Shown here: in pieces, positions 32,531 through 45,000 of the stretch
Position numbering within the stretch: the stretch's first letter is position 1
Layout: the number at the start of each line of letters is the position of its first letter
Assembly (NCBI GenBank): GCA_037783415.1
Contig: JAZGTN010000117.1
Span: 930,001 to 994,000, forward strand
Reading direction: 5' to 3'
Source: Leptasterias polaris
Taxonomy: Eukaryota; Echinodermata; Asteroidea; Forcipulatida; Asteriidae
DNA length: 64,000 nt
The notes under the pieces: model-generated
What the model was told of the DNA's origin: nothing
The model's database searches: none
The model's input: the letters and a program-made list of their open reading frames with translations, nothing else
Made by a program: the position numbers and the translations under genes

Positions 32531-34016
32531 ATTTGCATTAAAAAAAATTATAAAAGGGAGTAAGGGAAATTGACCGTCGAACTTCAAGAAAATAAATCCT
32601 GCTTAAACCTCTAATCCCCCACCCCCCCCCAAAAAAACCCCACCCAAACAACAACTACAAAACCACCTCACACACAAAATAATGAATCAGACACACATCT
32701 TAGTTTCCTTTCTTTCTCCTGTAGGGTTTTCATTCTAGAGACAAATAACTTACTTTTATTCTACAAATCATGTGGAAAAGTATATTATATTAATTATTGG
32801 GACAACTCTTCAAGACCTTATTCTTTATTATGACAATTAACAGCTTGAGAAGAGACCATACAGTTAGTACTTTATGTATAAACAGAGGACCTGTAAATCT
32901 CTAGCATTGTTTTTTTTAAATTCAGGGTGCACTCTTTTTTTGCACATAGAATACTCACCGATAACATCACAACAATGGATTGGCAACAATGGAACTATTG
33001 TTCTCTTCCATTGTTTCTTACTCTTAAGAATGCAGTTCCCTGTTTGGGGTCCAAAGTTTATCACATGAAGTACATACACTCTGTCAAGGTGCAAAACCAT
33101 CTCACTCCAAGTTCTTCACAAAGGACTTTGTATAATTTAACTCTAAAACAAGACTCATATTCTGACATACTTAAACATTTAAAATAATCGCATACAATTG
33201 ATTCATCCCTTCCTTATTTGTTTATATATGTTTCAATACATACACACATAAAATAGTTTTCAAAAAGAAAAAAAAATCACCGTGGAAACATCTTTTTTCC
33301 AAATCTAAATTTCTTTCGACGGTGATAATATTTTATCTCAGGAAACAGACAATATTTATATTAAAAAACACAATATTTTTTCATGTATTTCCCATTTGTT
33401 AATGGTAACCATTTACAAAGTGTTTACTTTACCAAGTTACATACACGTTGTACACAAAATTACACCCATGTTGTGTACAATTACCAATAATTTCAATATT
33501 TATATACAGAGAGGCAGAGACTTTGCTCTTTTTGATACACTGTTTGTAAGTTGCCACCGTGGACACCAAGTTCAAGAACCCACAGTTGAAGAAATTCCAA
33601 CACACTACAATATTCATTATAATACTTCCATAAAAACAAAAGGCAAAATATATTATTTTAATATTAATTATGATTTGTCTTTTCGTATACTGAATACTTA
33701 TGCTTAAACCTCGACGAAAACAGAGTACATATTTTGTTGAGCATAATTCGTAAATGATTCTGTATGTACAGTCACCACTATGCTAAAAAAAAGTACACCA
33801 CTGGTGCATTAAACTATAAAAGACTGGGAGTCAATCTTGACAACCAATAAATCACTTTGATCATTTCAAATGATGAATTGTTGGGTGAGAGATATAAGAC
33901 ACCATTGTGAGTAATGTATTGAAGTATGGTATGTATCTGAAATCCAAACTTTACGTGTAATCAACACATGAGAGTTTTAAACTTCCTTTCTTGACAAAAG
34001 CTTTTTCACAAATGCT

Positions 34017-34249
34017 GGGCCCAATTTCATGGCTCTGCTTACCGTAAGCAAAGAATCGGCGCTTGCGGAAGCAGGAAAATCCGCGCTTACGTCAAGCGTA
34101 TTTCACGGGTTAGCAGGGAATTTCTGCTTGTGCGCTTGCGTAGTCCACTAGGCATTCTACGCTTACACAGCTAGCGCAGAAATTCTACACGAAGAATGGT
34201 GATTGCAAGCGCAGAATTCAGTGGTAAGCAGAGCCATGAAATTGGGCCC
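34017..34249. mobile_element. GGGCCC-ended palindromic MITE
   Basis: GGGCCCAATTTCATGGCTCT and GCTTACC at 34,017-34,044 are matched by the exact complement ending at 34,249. Interior arms continue as imperfect inverted sequence rich in AAGCGC and GCTAGC. This end sequence is one I associate with echinoderm genomes. Confidence 0.8.
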
Positions 34250-37200
34250 TGGTGAACTGGAGCATTTTCTGGAACGAGTTTTCCTTGTGGGAAGTGCATT
34301 TTGGGATGGAGGGATAGTTACCCGAGTTACATTGGATACAATGACTCTCTATGACATAAACACGTAAATGGACTACAAACCTCACACCAGGAATAATCTG
34401 TCTGGGTTGGTCCTTTAAAAGAACACAATATCACTATAAACGCACCTTTGCACTTGCTATAATCCTTTTCCCCCTGGATATTCCCCCTCTATACACGCAT
34501 CATTCAACTAGCTTATCCATTTCTTCTCTGGATCCCCCCCCCCCCGACTTTATGGTGCTCCATAGGAATTTAGTCCTCTTTGTACCAATAACAACAAAAA
34601 CCCAAAGCTTAGACCGGTAATTCTTGTTAGTCTAGATACTATTCCTAGCTTTATGGTGCTGCATTAAATTTAGTCTTCTTTGTACAGAGAAAAGAGGTAC
34701 AGTAGTGCCACTGAAAACCCAAAGCCATTGTTAGACTGATTTGTTATTCGTATTTTTCTTTTTTCTTTAACGCGTTCTTTAGCAAGTCTCAAAGTCATCA
34801 TCTGCGGATTAAGCTAAGCCCATCACAAACAAAAAGGGATATAAAAACCAGTAACTTTTTAAAGGAATTTTTACAGCAAGCAGAATATTTTTTTTTTTCT
34901 TCAAACATTTTTTTATAGGGCATCAAAAGAGTTAAAAAAAATTTCTAGGTGACACAAGTTCATGAGCTCAACTTTGTACCTCCTCAGTTAGTAAATTTAC
35001 AACCATGTACAGAGTGATCACAATTACAGACAGAGAACAGAATTGGCAAATGTCATGAAAAACCGATTAGCTTAATCTGAGAGCACACATATTGTCAAGA
35101 TTATACCAGTATTAAGTCAAAGAAATAGCCGGTAAACTCCACAAATTACCAACGCTTGTTTCAATTGCCACAATTGAAATAAGCCCAATATGCACAAATC
35201 TTCACTCCAATCTTCACAGAGTAGTTGTATGGTGTGTTTACTGAAAAAAGGTTGGGAATTGAGTTACCTTTTCAAAAATCATTAATTTTTTCCTTTAAAA
35301 TCCCCCACACATCAAGATAAACTAACTATACGCTACTACAACAAGCATGTGCAACAGAGATGAGCATAAAATGGCTAACCTTTCTTGAAGCTAAATTGAC
35401 TTTCCCTAAGCATTAATTATTGCTGCAATTTCTCACAAGGAGTGTTGATGAATTTTTGTTTTGTCCTCTTTCTCTTTCTTCGAAATCACAAATCACCATT
35501 TTTGGCTCTCAGGTTAATTCCTCCTTGCAAATCAAAATGTATGTCTTTCAAATGTAAAAAAAATATCAAGTATTGTTAATGCATGGCAAAATGATAACAA
35601 TGAAGTAGGTATGCACTACCCACCATGGAACCACCACATTGTTAACGATTGAACCGAGACGGAATGATTATGATCGAGTCATTTCTAATGTGGCCTTTTT
35701 GAATAACTTAATGTATATTAACTCCCCTCTTATCCATCCCTGTATATTAAAGAAGTGTTTCCCACTATGTCAAGAAGCATCCACTGATCACTGCCTTGTA
35801 AAAAGATAAGGCATTCCTTTCAAGTTTCATGTAACTAGGCATGACTGGCAAGTTGTTCTTCTAACATCCTTATAAGTTATATATCCCAAGGGATTAGGGC
35901 ATGCTCTGCTGCCTCGTGTGGTTGTTTGCAAACTTTGTCTATGTGATTTTTTTTTCTACTGCATGTACTGCCATTTCAACTAATGTGAATTTTAATAGCT
36001 GTGAAGGATTCTGGCAAATGTTCAGCATATTGATAAATCAGTGAAAAAAGCAAAGCGGGCGCAATGTGATTTAGCTTCGGGTTCCTGTCACCAGGTTATC
36101 TGCGAACCACAACTGAACGTCTACGTAACGGGAGGATCTGTGAATGGTCATAAAAAGATTCAATAACTGACAACTGTTGACACTAAGCAATGGGCACTAT
36201 ACTTCAAAACAAATAAAAAATTGCAAGTTTGGTGCCCTAACACGCACATGGTGTGTGCGTGCAACTTAACATGTCACCACTAATTTTTGTATACTATCCT
36301 TGAATAATAAATACCTAATCACAAGAGGTGTGTTATGAACATAAACAAAGGGGAAAAAAAATCCAGATTTTTAATTTTTCTTCTAAGGATATTAATTTCA
36401 GTTATCAGTCTTCAAGGGAATGAAACATATTGGTCAGTAATCAGAGATTATGCACTGCAGGATAATTTTGACTTGTCGCTACCGACCACCCCCCCCAACC
36501 CAAACACCCCGAACCGCCAAACCATGACCATAGGAACTCAGTGATGCGCAATGTCTTACATAGTGCAGTGCCTCACCATGGCGTGTTGACACCTCACCAC
36601 AGATGGCGTGTTGACTTTAATACCGCCAAACATGCACAGAAAAACTTGAACGCCGCTGCGTGCTATGTAAGACTTTTTAGCACTAATGTGTCCTTCAAAG
36701 CTAACCGGTTAACGCATTTGTTTTCATCTTACAATGTGCAACTTTGATGTTCTGGGTACCTATGAGGGCAAAGGGTCTGTATTTCCCTTCTCAGGAAATT
36801 GAAGAATTTCTTTCCCATCGACCAGGAAAACATGTGATCTGGAGTTCATTAAAGTGGCCCTGACAAATGTTTCACCCTTTAATGACTGCTCTACCCTTGT
36901 TGATACCCAACAGACAACGAACAAGCCACATGTTTTTGTTACTGCCACAATGTCTTCTTTTTAAAACATTGTAACACCAAAAACGTAAGAATGAAAACGA
37001 AAACAAGAAGACAGCTGGAAAGTTATATTTCCAGTCAAAATTACTTTACACCATCAAAGTTGAAACTGAAAGGACTTCTGTCTTAAGGAATGCCATCATA
37101 GTAATTTATACTCTTAGTTAAACATGACCCGCCATAGGCTGGCCAAATAAATTCAAACTCCAGGAAACAATTTTGTCCACCAATTTTGCATAGCAAAATA

Positions 37201-37704
37201 TTTTGACTGAACATGCTAATGCTAATATTGAGAAGCAAATGATGAGTTTTGAGTAGCAACTGGTACATTTTGAGTAGCATTTTGCTATGCTATACAAGGG
37301 AAATCGTCTTGCTCCAAACAAATAAAAATTTAAGTTCAGGATTGAAACCCAGTTATATTTTTTACCTGTCAGTTTGCTGAACAATAATGTGAAAGGCAAG
37401 GACATCTTAACCACATGAAGTTGTTTACATGAAACAAAAACATATTTTCTGTCAGTTATGTCAGCTAGCTAGAAATACTTTGTTATTCTTTTTTAAGGTG
37501 TTGTACTCTCAGTTTAATGGATTCTTATCCCCAACTAATTATTTTCTAGGAGTTATTGTGGTAATAAAACTTTATCATGCGGTCATCTTCTTTACCTGGT
37601 TCCCTGTCTGCAAGGGTCACAACAAACACAAGATTTCATTATGACAAAAGGAAACAGACTATTCTTCATACATCTATTTTGATGTATTGATTTTGTAATG
37701 GAAG

Positions 37705-38404
37705 AGGAACAAGATGATGATGATGATGTCGTATGCTATACTGATCTCGTTCTAAAGTCCGTAAGCCAGTTTACAGCTGGGTCCTCAGCCAGGTGAAGGG
37801 CTTCGATGCCGCCATCAAGGTGAGAGAGTGGGCAGTCGACTATCACATGGCGCATCGTCTGGGGTTCACCACAGTCACAAAGCGGAGACGCAAGGTAGCC
37901 CCACTTGTGTAGGCTACTGCGGCATGGCCCTGCGTCGGTACGGAACCGGTTCAAGAGGCACCAGTGGCCGCGGGGGAGGTCCATTCCCGGCAGCTGGATG
38001 GTGGGGTCGGCGACCAGGAACTTGTGCGGGACGTCGGTATGGTCTCGCCACCGTGTGCGCCATAGATCTTTAGCGGTCACTGCACTGTCCGGTACATTGG
38101 ACCAGATTGGGTTTCTAGACTTAAGTCTAGGCCTAGGGTGGAAGTCAAGGTCACTGAGGAGAGGGAGGTCAGGATTGGATTGGATCTTACAGACCAGCCT
38201 TGATGTGGCAATCTCTCTTCGGATGTCTGGAGGGGCAATGTTGCTCAGGACTGGAAGCCAATCTGTCCTTGTACAGCGAACGGCACCAGTGATGGTTCTC
38301 ATAGGAACAAGATGACTGCTATGTAATAAAGTTCTACAACCAATCTCAAGTGTACTGTTCAACAAGGCTTTCTGCATAGAGGTAACAAGTGACATACCAT
38401 ACAT
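37705..38404 (-). mobile_element. 5'-truncated LINE 3' end with CAT-repeat tail
   Basis: An open frame of 222 codons encodes the C-terminus of a LINE RT protein: TRTDWLPVLSNIAPPDIRRE, LPRGHWCLLNRFRTDAGPCR and the Cys/His motif WGYLASPLCDCGEPQTMRHV. A (CAT)n-type tail follows the stop near 37,705-37,730. The 5' side is cut at about 38,404. It is a third LINE family, unlike A, B or C. Confidence 0.85.
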
Positions 38405-41400
38405 CAGTTTACATCACCAACAAATGGTTTACTCAAATATACACTCTTTAGTAAATAGCTATTTTAGTAGCAACCAATAACTGTGTCCAAACAAACCTAC
38501 ATGTTCATATGGCGATGATGTTAATTGTCAAGCTCAAAATTTCGTTGGGGAATTTGTTGTTTGAAAACGCAAGAGTGATAGTTGCAGAGTATAAGCCCCT
38601 TGCATGTGCCAACAATGGTAACGCACACAACAATTAGACAATAAGAGGTGTTTCTATGATCTCTTTGAAGGGACATTAGTTAAGCTCATGAAGACCCCTT
38701 AAGGATGCTTTTGTTATCTTTCTCTGTTGTTGCACCAAGCAAAGAGAAAAGTGGCTGGCCCTGTAGAGTCACTGTTGTGGAAAGGATAATATAAAAACAT
38801 GAATATGGCGTGCAGTCATACATTTTAAATTGGTTTTCACTACATGTGAAAGACAGTCATTTTGTTTGTATGAATAGGATTAGTGCTAATACCTGCACAG
38901 CATGTCAGTCAGTCAAGGTCACTTATGAAAGATTTTTCAACATTTCATAATAAGTCCCCGCTAAAAATAACTTCCCAATGTATGATTTTTTTAATGACCT
39001 TTTTTTTTACAAAAAAATCTTCTGAAAACAAATGTGACCACATTTGTTGAATGCTGTGCTGAACAATTTACACCACAAAGCATTCTAATACACTGTAAAT
39101 GTTGACCTACAAGAACATATCTCCCCTTTTCTCTGTTGCGATTAAGAATTTAGGTGATCATAACATAACAAAACCAAGATGGAGTAGAATTCAAGAAACA
39201 CTACAAAGTTACCCACTTGTTTGGACTTGACTTTTGTCTTGATCTATGTTCAAATAACTGATCAATTTAGTATTTTTTTGAGAATTCATATAGAACTTTA
39301 AATTGACCCAATGCTCCACATTTCAAAACACCCTTCTTCTTTTAGTAGACCTTTCAAGTCCCTTTTGCATCTTCCTGAATTTTGATTGCATTCTTTAGCG
39401 CTGAAAGGAATACACCTTTTACTTATTGCATTTTTTCCCGTCCAATTTCTTAGTGCAGAGACATACCAAAAAATTGTTATTATACAATACAAAATATGGC
39501 CACATCAAATTACTTTCTTGTTTTTTGGATGGAGCTTTGTTTCATTGATGGTAAAACAGTTCTGCTTTTTATGAGTGATAGGGCAAGTCAAATTCAAGCC
39601 TAGTTGTATGGAATAAAATAAAAGCATAACAAACTTTAAAGTTGCTTTAAAAATGTCACCAACAGCTGTGAAAAGATATCACAATCAAAGATCTGTCATG
39701 GGTTGTTAAATGCATGGTACGTTTCAACAAATTCAAAAACATTCCGCTTGATAAAGTTTGTACAGATCTTTTTCCATGTAAAATTCTGTCAAGTGATCTA
39801 GCATCTCTTAACTGCTATAACAATCAATGTTAATTTTCTGGTGAGCTGGTGTGTGTGAGAATTTACTCCACACTGTGTAATTTTCCTCAGCGCAACATAA
39901 AAGCCATGAAATAATCACTGTTACAACTGATGTCTCAATCAAGGTTTTGCTTTTGCTGCTCAAAACTACATGTATTGTCTGCTTAACAACGTTATGAAAT
40001 TGGGACCTGCATATATGCACTTGACATTCCAGAATCATCAAAGCCTGATAAAGATTTGTACATGATGACAAAATATATAAAAGAGAGTAGACTTGAAGGA
40101 TGTTGAGTCCTTTTCCAAAAACCAAAGTTGTATGAACCCATAGTGCTGTAAAGACCACTATATTTTAACACCCATTACATTTTGAAAACCTTAACAATTT
40201 CCATGGTGTTACTGTTTCACTGTGCAATGCTTAAGAATTACACTTTTTAAAGAGACAGAACCTTCTACAAATAATGCAACCTGTTAAACCATTTAAGCTT
40301 CATAACACAGCTGCTATGCTGACCTGGATGGGTCCCTTGTTGCGACTTCACGCCTCCAGAATAGGTGATAATTAAATGGACACATGGCACACACTGAAAA
40401 GTTTGTTCAATGTCATGCTTGCTGATGGGTTGCTAACTGTAAAAACCCATTAGGAGAGTCACATGTCAAGGAAGTAATGTGACTCAAATTGGCTGGTTAT
40501 TTCTGCTGTACAGATCAAAGGTTGTATTAGTCAAGTGCAAGTTGTCAGGTACAATGCCAAAGCCCTTTTTTTAAAAGTTGTTTTCTAGGAACATATTATA
40601 ACATAAATTTTTGTGTGAGACAATCGGAATAGCATTCTGTAAATCCCAACAGAGGTTCCTTAGGGGTTTTGTTTTTGTCACTAGAAGGCAGCGAGATTTG
40701 GAGTGGTAACTTGACGACATGTATGACCTGTGTTTTCCTTCACAAAAAAAGCGTCAGGCATTCTTTGTTGCTTTTCCATCGATAGCTAGGTGAAAGGTAC
40801 ATTTTCTGATTTAATCCTGGGAGGGGGTAAGACGCTTAGTACACAACGGAAAGATTGGGGGAGGGATGCATTGCATCCATTTATGTAATAACTTATTTGG
40901 GCGAGGTTTCTTTTGTATCACATGTACAAAACACATAAGTATCAATGAAAGGGTAGCAAATTACATGTATTCATTCCATAATACTTTGTAGCATTGAGCA
41001 GGCCCTAGGCATCAAAGTTTAGTATGACAGCTCCTCACTGATGATAAGAACTGATGATAAGACTTGATGCGATTCAGATCCTTGCAACATGAAAACTAGG
41101 AATATTCTCACGTCCTTAGGCAGATAGTCGTTTATCGCATAGACATCAAAATGGCATTCCATAATATTAAATAGGGTGCGTTGAACTGACTTTCTATTAT
41201 CCTTCTATAGAGGGCAGCAGATGATTCCAATCAAAACTCAGTGAAAACTGTTATAACGGAAAGCTTACCCCTATGACATCTGGAGGTAAATGCAGTCCCA
41301 ATCTGCAATTCTGCACAGACTCCAGTGGGACATTGGCAATTCTGTCTCCAACATGGTATGTTAAGATGCTATAACTCACTCTCTGGTAGCGATTCTGCTC

Positions 41401-41954
41401 TCAATCCAGTTTTCTCCATACTGCAAGTCAGACTGACAAGTCTGCTCCAACAGGAATGGTCTTACATTGTTACATGAGGGCATTAGATACTCCAAAGAAA
41501 TACTCTTCTACCTCTTCAGTAAATAAAGGGCAGAATTACCCTATTGAGACGCTACCAAATTAATTAGCAATACTTCATTAACGGTATGAAGTCATTATAT
41601 AGAATTAAACAAGGGCGTCCAATACAGGGTTCAGCTCTCTTGGTGAGATCACATTTCCAATATTTAAGAAGAATTTCTACTTTGAGTCACCAAAACAAAA
41701 ACAAAACTGGACTGAATGAACCAGGCTTAAGTTCAATCTCAAGACAAAACACAAATAACAACTTCCATTCAGCATAATTCAAAAGTAATCTCTAACTCTT
41801 AAAAGATTGTGTCATCTTGGGCGTCAGGGCACAATTATTGGCAAAAGTTTAGACCTCTAGGTTTGTGAGTATTATCAAGGTTTCTATGACAGTTTGAAAA
41901 ACATCCAAAGATCATGATTTAGTGGACTTGAAGTGAAGGTGTCACCCGCTTTCT

Positions 41955-42087
41955 TTAGAAGAGGGCTGCTATTGTATTGTAGAGTTGCATGAGAACCACA
42001 AGGTGAATGGGGAGGCACGATCGCCGATCTCCACTCGATGGATCCACATTCAGCCATGACAGGCTGTTGTAGCTTTCCAGTACATAC
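41955..42087 (-). CDS. MED13: MED13 last coding exon and stop
   Basis: The acceptor is CATAAG. The first base completes an Arg codon, followed by [37 protein letters not shown] and a TAA stop at 41,957-41,955. The C-terminus ends TIAALF, where human MED13 ends FIMNML. A longer ORF in another frame of the same stretch is a shadow. Confidence 0.96.
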
Positions 42088-45000
42088 CTTATGGGTAAGA
42101 AAGAAAGAACAATTTAATATTTCAAGTAACAGCACAACAAAATTCATTTCAAAATCTCTGCCCTGTAGGACTGAAGACACTTGTCAAGAGAAAATTGTAA
42201 AATCTTCTTTAGAAATTTGAAAAGGTGGATAGCTGGCATAATACCACTACACCAACTTGATCATAATAAAGTAATAGGCCATTTGTTATACTGTATTCAG
42301 CTTCAATAACAGGTCAAAGTTCATCAGTCTGGACAAGGGTCATGACCTGTACAATACTCACCTGAGTACATCCGTTGTGAGGTTAGAATCCAGAGGATGA
42401 GTGTGTTTAGTCTGAAGAATGTCATCAGACATCTGCTGGACTGAGGCATTGTGTAAATGTAACGCCGCCTACAAACAGAACCAATATAATAATAATGAAC
42501 AGCATTTATAAAGCACATTATGAATCGCAGATTCCTCAATGCGCCTTACAATACAAGCACAAGATAAAACCATGAACAAAACAAAACAAATTGGACAACA
42601 TTTCTATGTTACAAAATATCAAACAGTTATACACTAAACACACAAACAGATAATATTAAATTAACATTAGAAAACAGACCAGCTGTGAATGTTAAAAATT
42701 ATTTTAAAAAACACAGGAACAGGTAAACTGAAAATACAAAAATAACGACAACCAAGTGATCATGTGCTCGAAACCACTTCCAAGGAAACTAAGGAATGAC
42801 ATCATTCACACTTACAGAAATGTAAATGTAAACAATATTAATACAATAAAGATCAATCGCCCCACACACATTAAACCAAGCGCATAATTATGAGCAATGC
42901 AAAGGTGTTTAACATCTTAATCTGTTGTGTCAGTGAGCAAACAATGAATTTCAAAAAAGCAATAAGGTGAAATCACAACTGATTTGTTTAAAGAATTGAT
43001 TACAACAAGGAGCTGGAATTTTAATAAACCTTTCTTTTTCTTCATGTGAATCTAGGGCTGGCCTTCATAGAGCAGCATTCAGCAGAAAGCTTTGCTTAAC
43101 AATTTGCTGCTTAGCAAAACTAAGCAGGAAACCAGTCAGAGACGGTATGTGTGATTTGGTATTTCGGATGGTTATATAATTCTAGTAAGCAAAATTGTTT
43201 TGTGATTACTTACTTTTGTGCTTATGCAGCTGTGAGGTATTACAGATGTGAAAACCTTGTTCCATGACCTCTAATGTTCGGTAATAACTAACCCACTTGC
43301 CCATACCCAATGTTACGATTAGAGGTTTTGGGAAAAAGACACGTTGGAAATCTGGACTGAGCCAACACGCTGGAGTATGTACATGTAGAGAACTTATGAC
43401 AAAAGTTGCTATCCTATCAGGGTATGGAATGGCCCAAGTTTGTCAGGACAAAGACATGGGATAAAAATGAGAGAACAAAGGTGTTAGGGTTGCAAGTATT
43501 GAAGGTTTACCTTGAGGAAGACAGGGCAATTGTTGACAGCCTCTGGGCATGAGGACCAGAACCAGTCTGGCAGGGGACCAGTCTTGGCCGTGGAGACAAA
43601 GAAACCCATAGCCAAAGGCTGCTGCAGAAGGGACTCCTCAGGCTCCGTGGGCAATATCTGCTGGTTGGTGTTCTGTGAGCAAATACACAAAGACAATTAA
43701 ATCTTAGTTATATATAAAAAAACAACATATTATGCAGGAATGGGTTATCCATTGTGTCTCCAGAAAATAGTCTTACATGACACACACATGAAACTGGCTT
43801 ATTACGAAATAGAAATATAAAGTTTTAACACTGACAAGATTTTGCACCCTTTATCAAATAGATAGTTAAATGATTTATTTATTATTTCAAAATACCAAAA
43901 AAGACCTCAGAATCAGGAGATTTAATTGCATCTGCATTACCATTAATTCAATTAAAAATTCATAAGAAAATTACAACAATAATTAAACGATACAAAGCAG
44001 TAAAGGAAATGGACTTTTTAAAGGGCACAATAGACAGAATACACTTGCCAAAAAGGAGAAAAACAGTCATTAAGGGCGATCAAAGACAGTTCATAAAGAG
44101 GAGTATAAAGATAATATTAAAAGCCATGAATCAATTAAGAAACCACTCTAGAAGTGAAGGTTAGTTGTACAAAAACATCCTCATAAAAAGTGGTACAGAC
44201 ACATTTGACCCTGTCCTGCAAATCTGTGAACAATACAAATACAACCTAACAATGTTTACATCTGCAACTATTCAACAACAACAGTCCTAACCCAAGCCAT
44301 AGACTAATACTTAAAACACAAAATAAATAAGCTACCTTATTCATGTTATCACTGTTAGATGCCATGTTCATCTGTTGACCACTTGGTGAGATGGGCCCAG
44401 GGGAATGTCCAGTGGGTGAAGCTGCTGGTGATCCCATATTCATCTTAGGCGGGGAGCCTAGCCCTAGGATATGGGCCAAGTCCTGGTTGTCTAGTCCCTC
44501 AGTGAATAAGAGGAGATCATCTTCTACTGGTAGGACATTGTCTGTGGTGTTGGTGAAGGATAGATCCATCATGGGCTCAGCTTGGAATGGGCCGCTTGCA
44601 ACCTTGGCCACAGAAATAAACAAAGAGAAAAGGGTAATCAAAATGGGAAACTCCAACTGGAAGGCAAGTACAATTTGATTTGATTTTATTTGGTGGCAAC
44701 TGCAGAGTTCTTTATCAGGATCCAATATCATGCAGCTAATAGTAATAAGCACAAATACCATTTGTTTAGCAGAAACAGGTTATCAGGCAAATTGCTGTCC
44801 CCTTCAAAACACTTGCTTAGAAAATCAATTTGATGGGTCAGATTTTCTGCTTCAATGTGTGATGAAGTTGGGGATAGATGATGTTTAACACCTTGGGCAT
44901 CGAGGAGGGATGATGTTTAACACCTTGGGCATCGAGGAGGGATGGTCTCACCTGTTTGGTGGCGCTGGTAGGGAAGACATGAATATGAGTGCAGGTGGCA

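Larger units (their letters stand above)
32530..41954 (-). other. MED13 3' UTR and downstream sequence (boundary not fixed)
   Basis: About 9.4 kb of AT-rich sequence follows the MED13 stop. Some of it must be 3' UTR, but I cannot fix the cleavage site. An ATTAAA on the minus strand at 40,815-40,810 is a weak candidate, and AATAAA-type hexamers near 32,820 and 32,755 would give a very long UTR. Apart from the MITE at 34,017 and the LINE end at 37,700-38,404, I see no gene-like feature; all ORFs are short and unrecognised. A small direct repeat (GGCGTGTTGAC, two copies) lies at about 36,580-36,615. Confidence 0.5.

Noticed and set aside
41884..42180. 98-codon minus-strand ORF over the last MED13 exon
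   Set aside because: It is the wrong frame; the frame joined to exon 25 gives the conserved MED13 C-terminus and an in-frame TAA.
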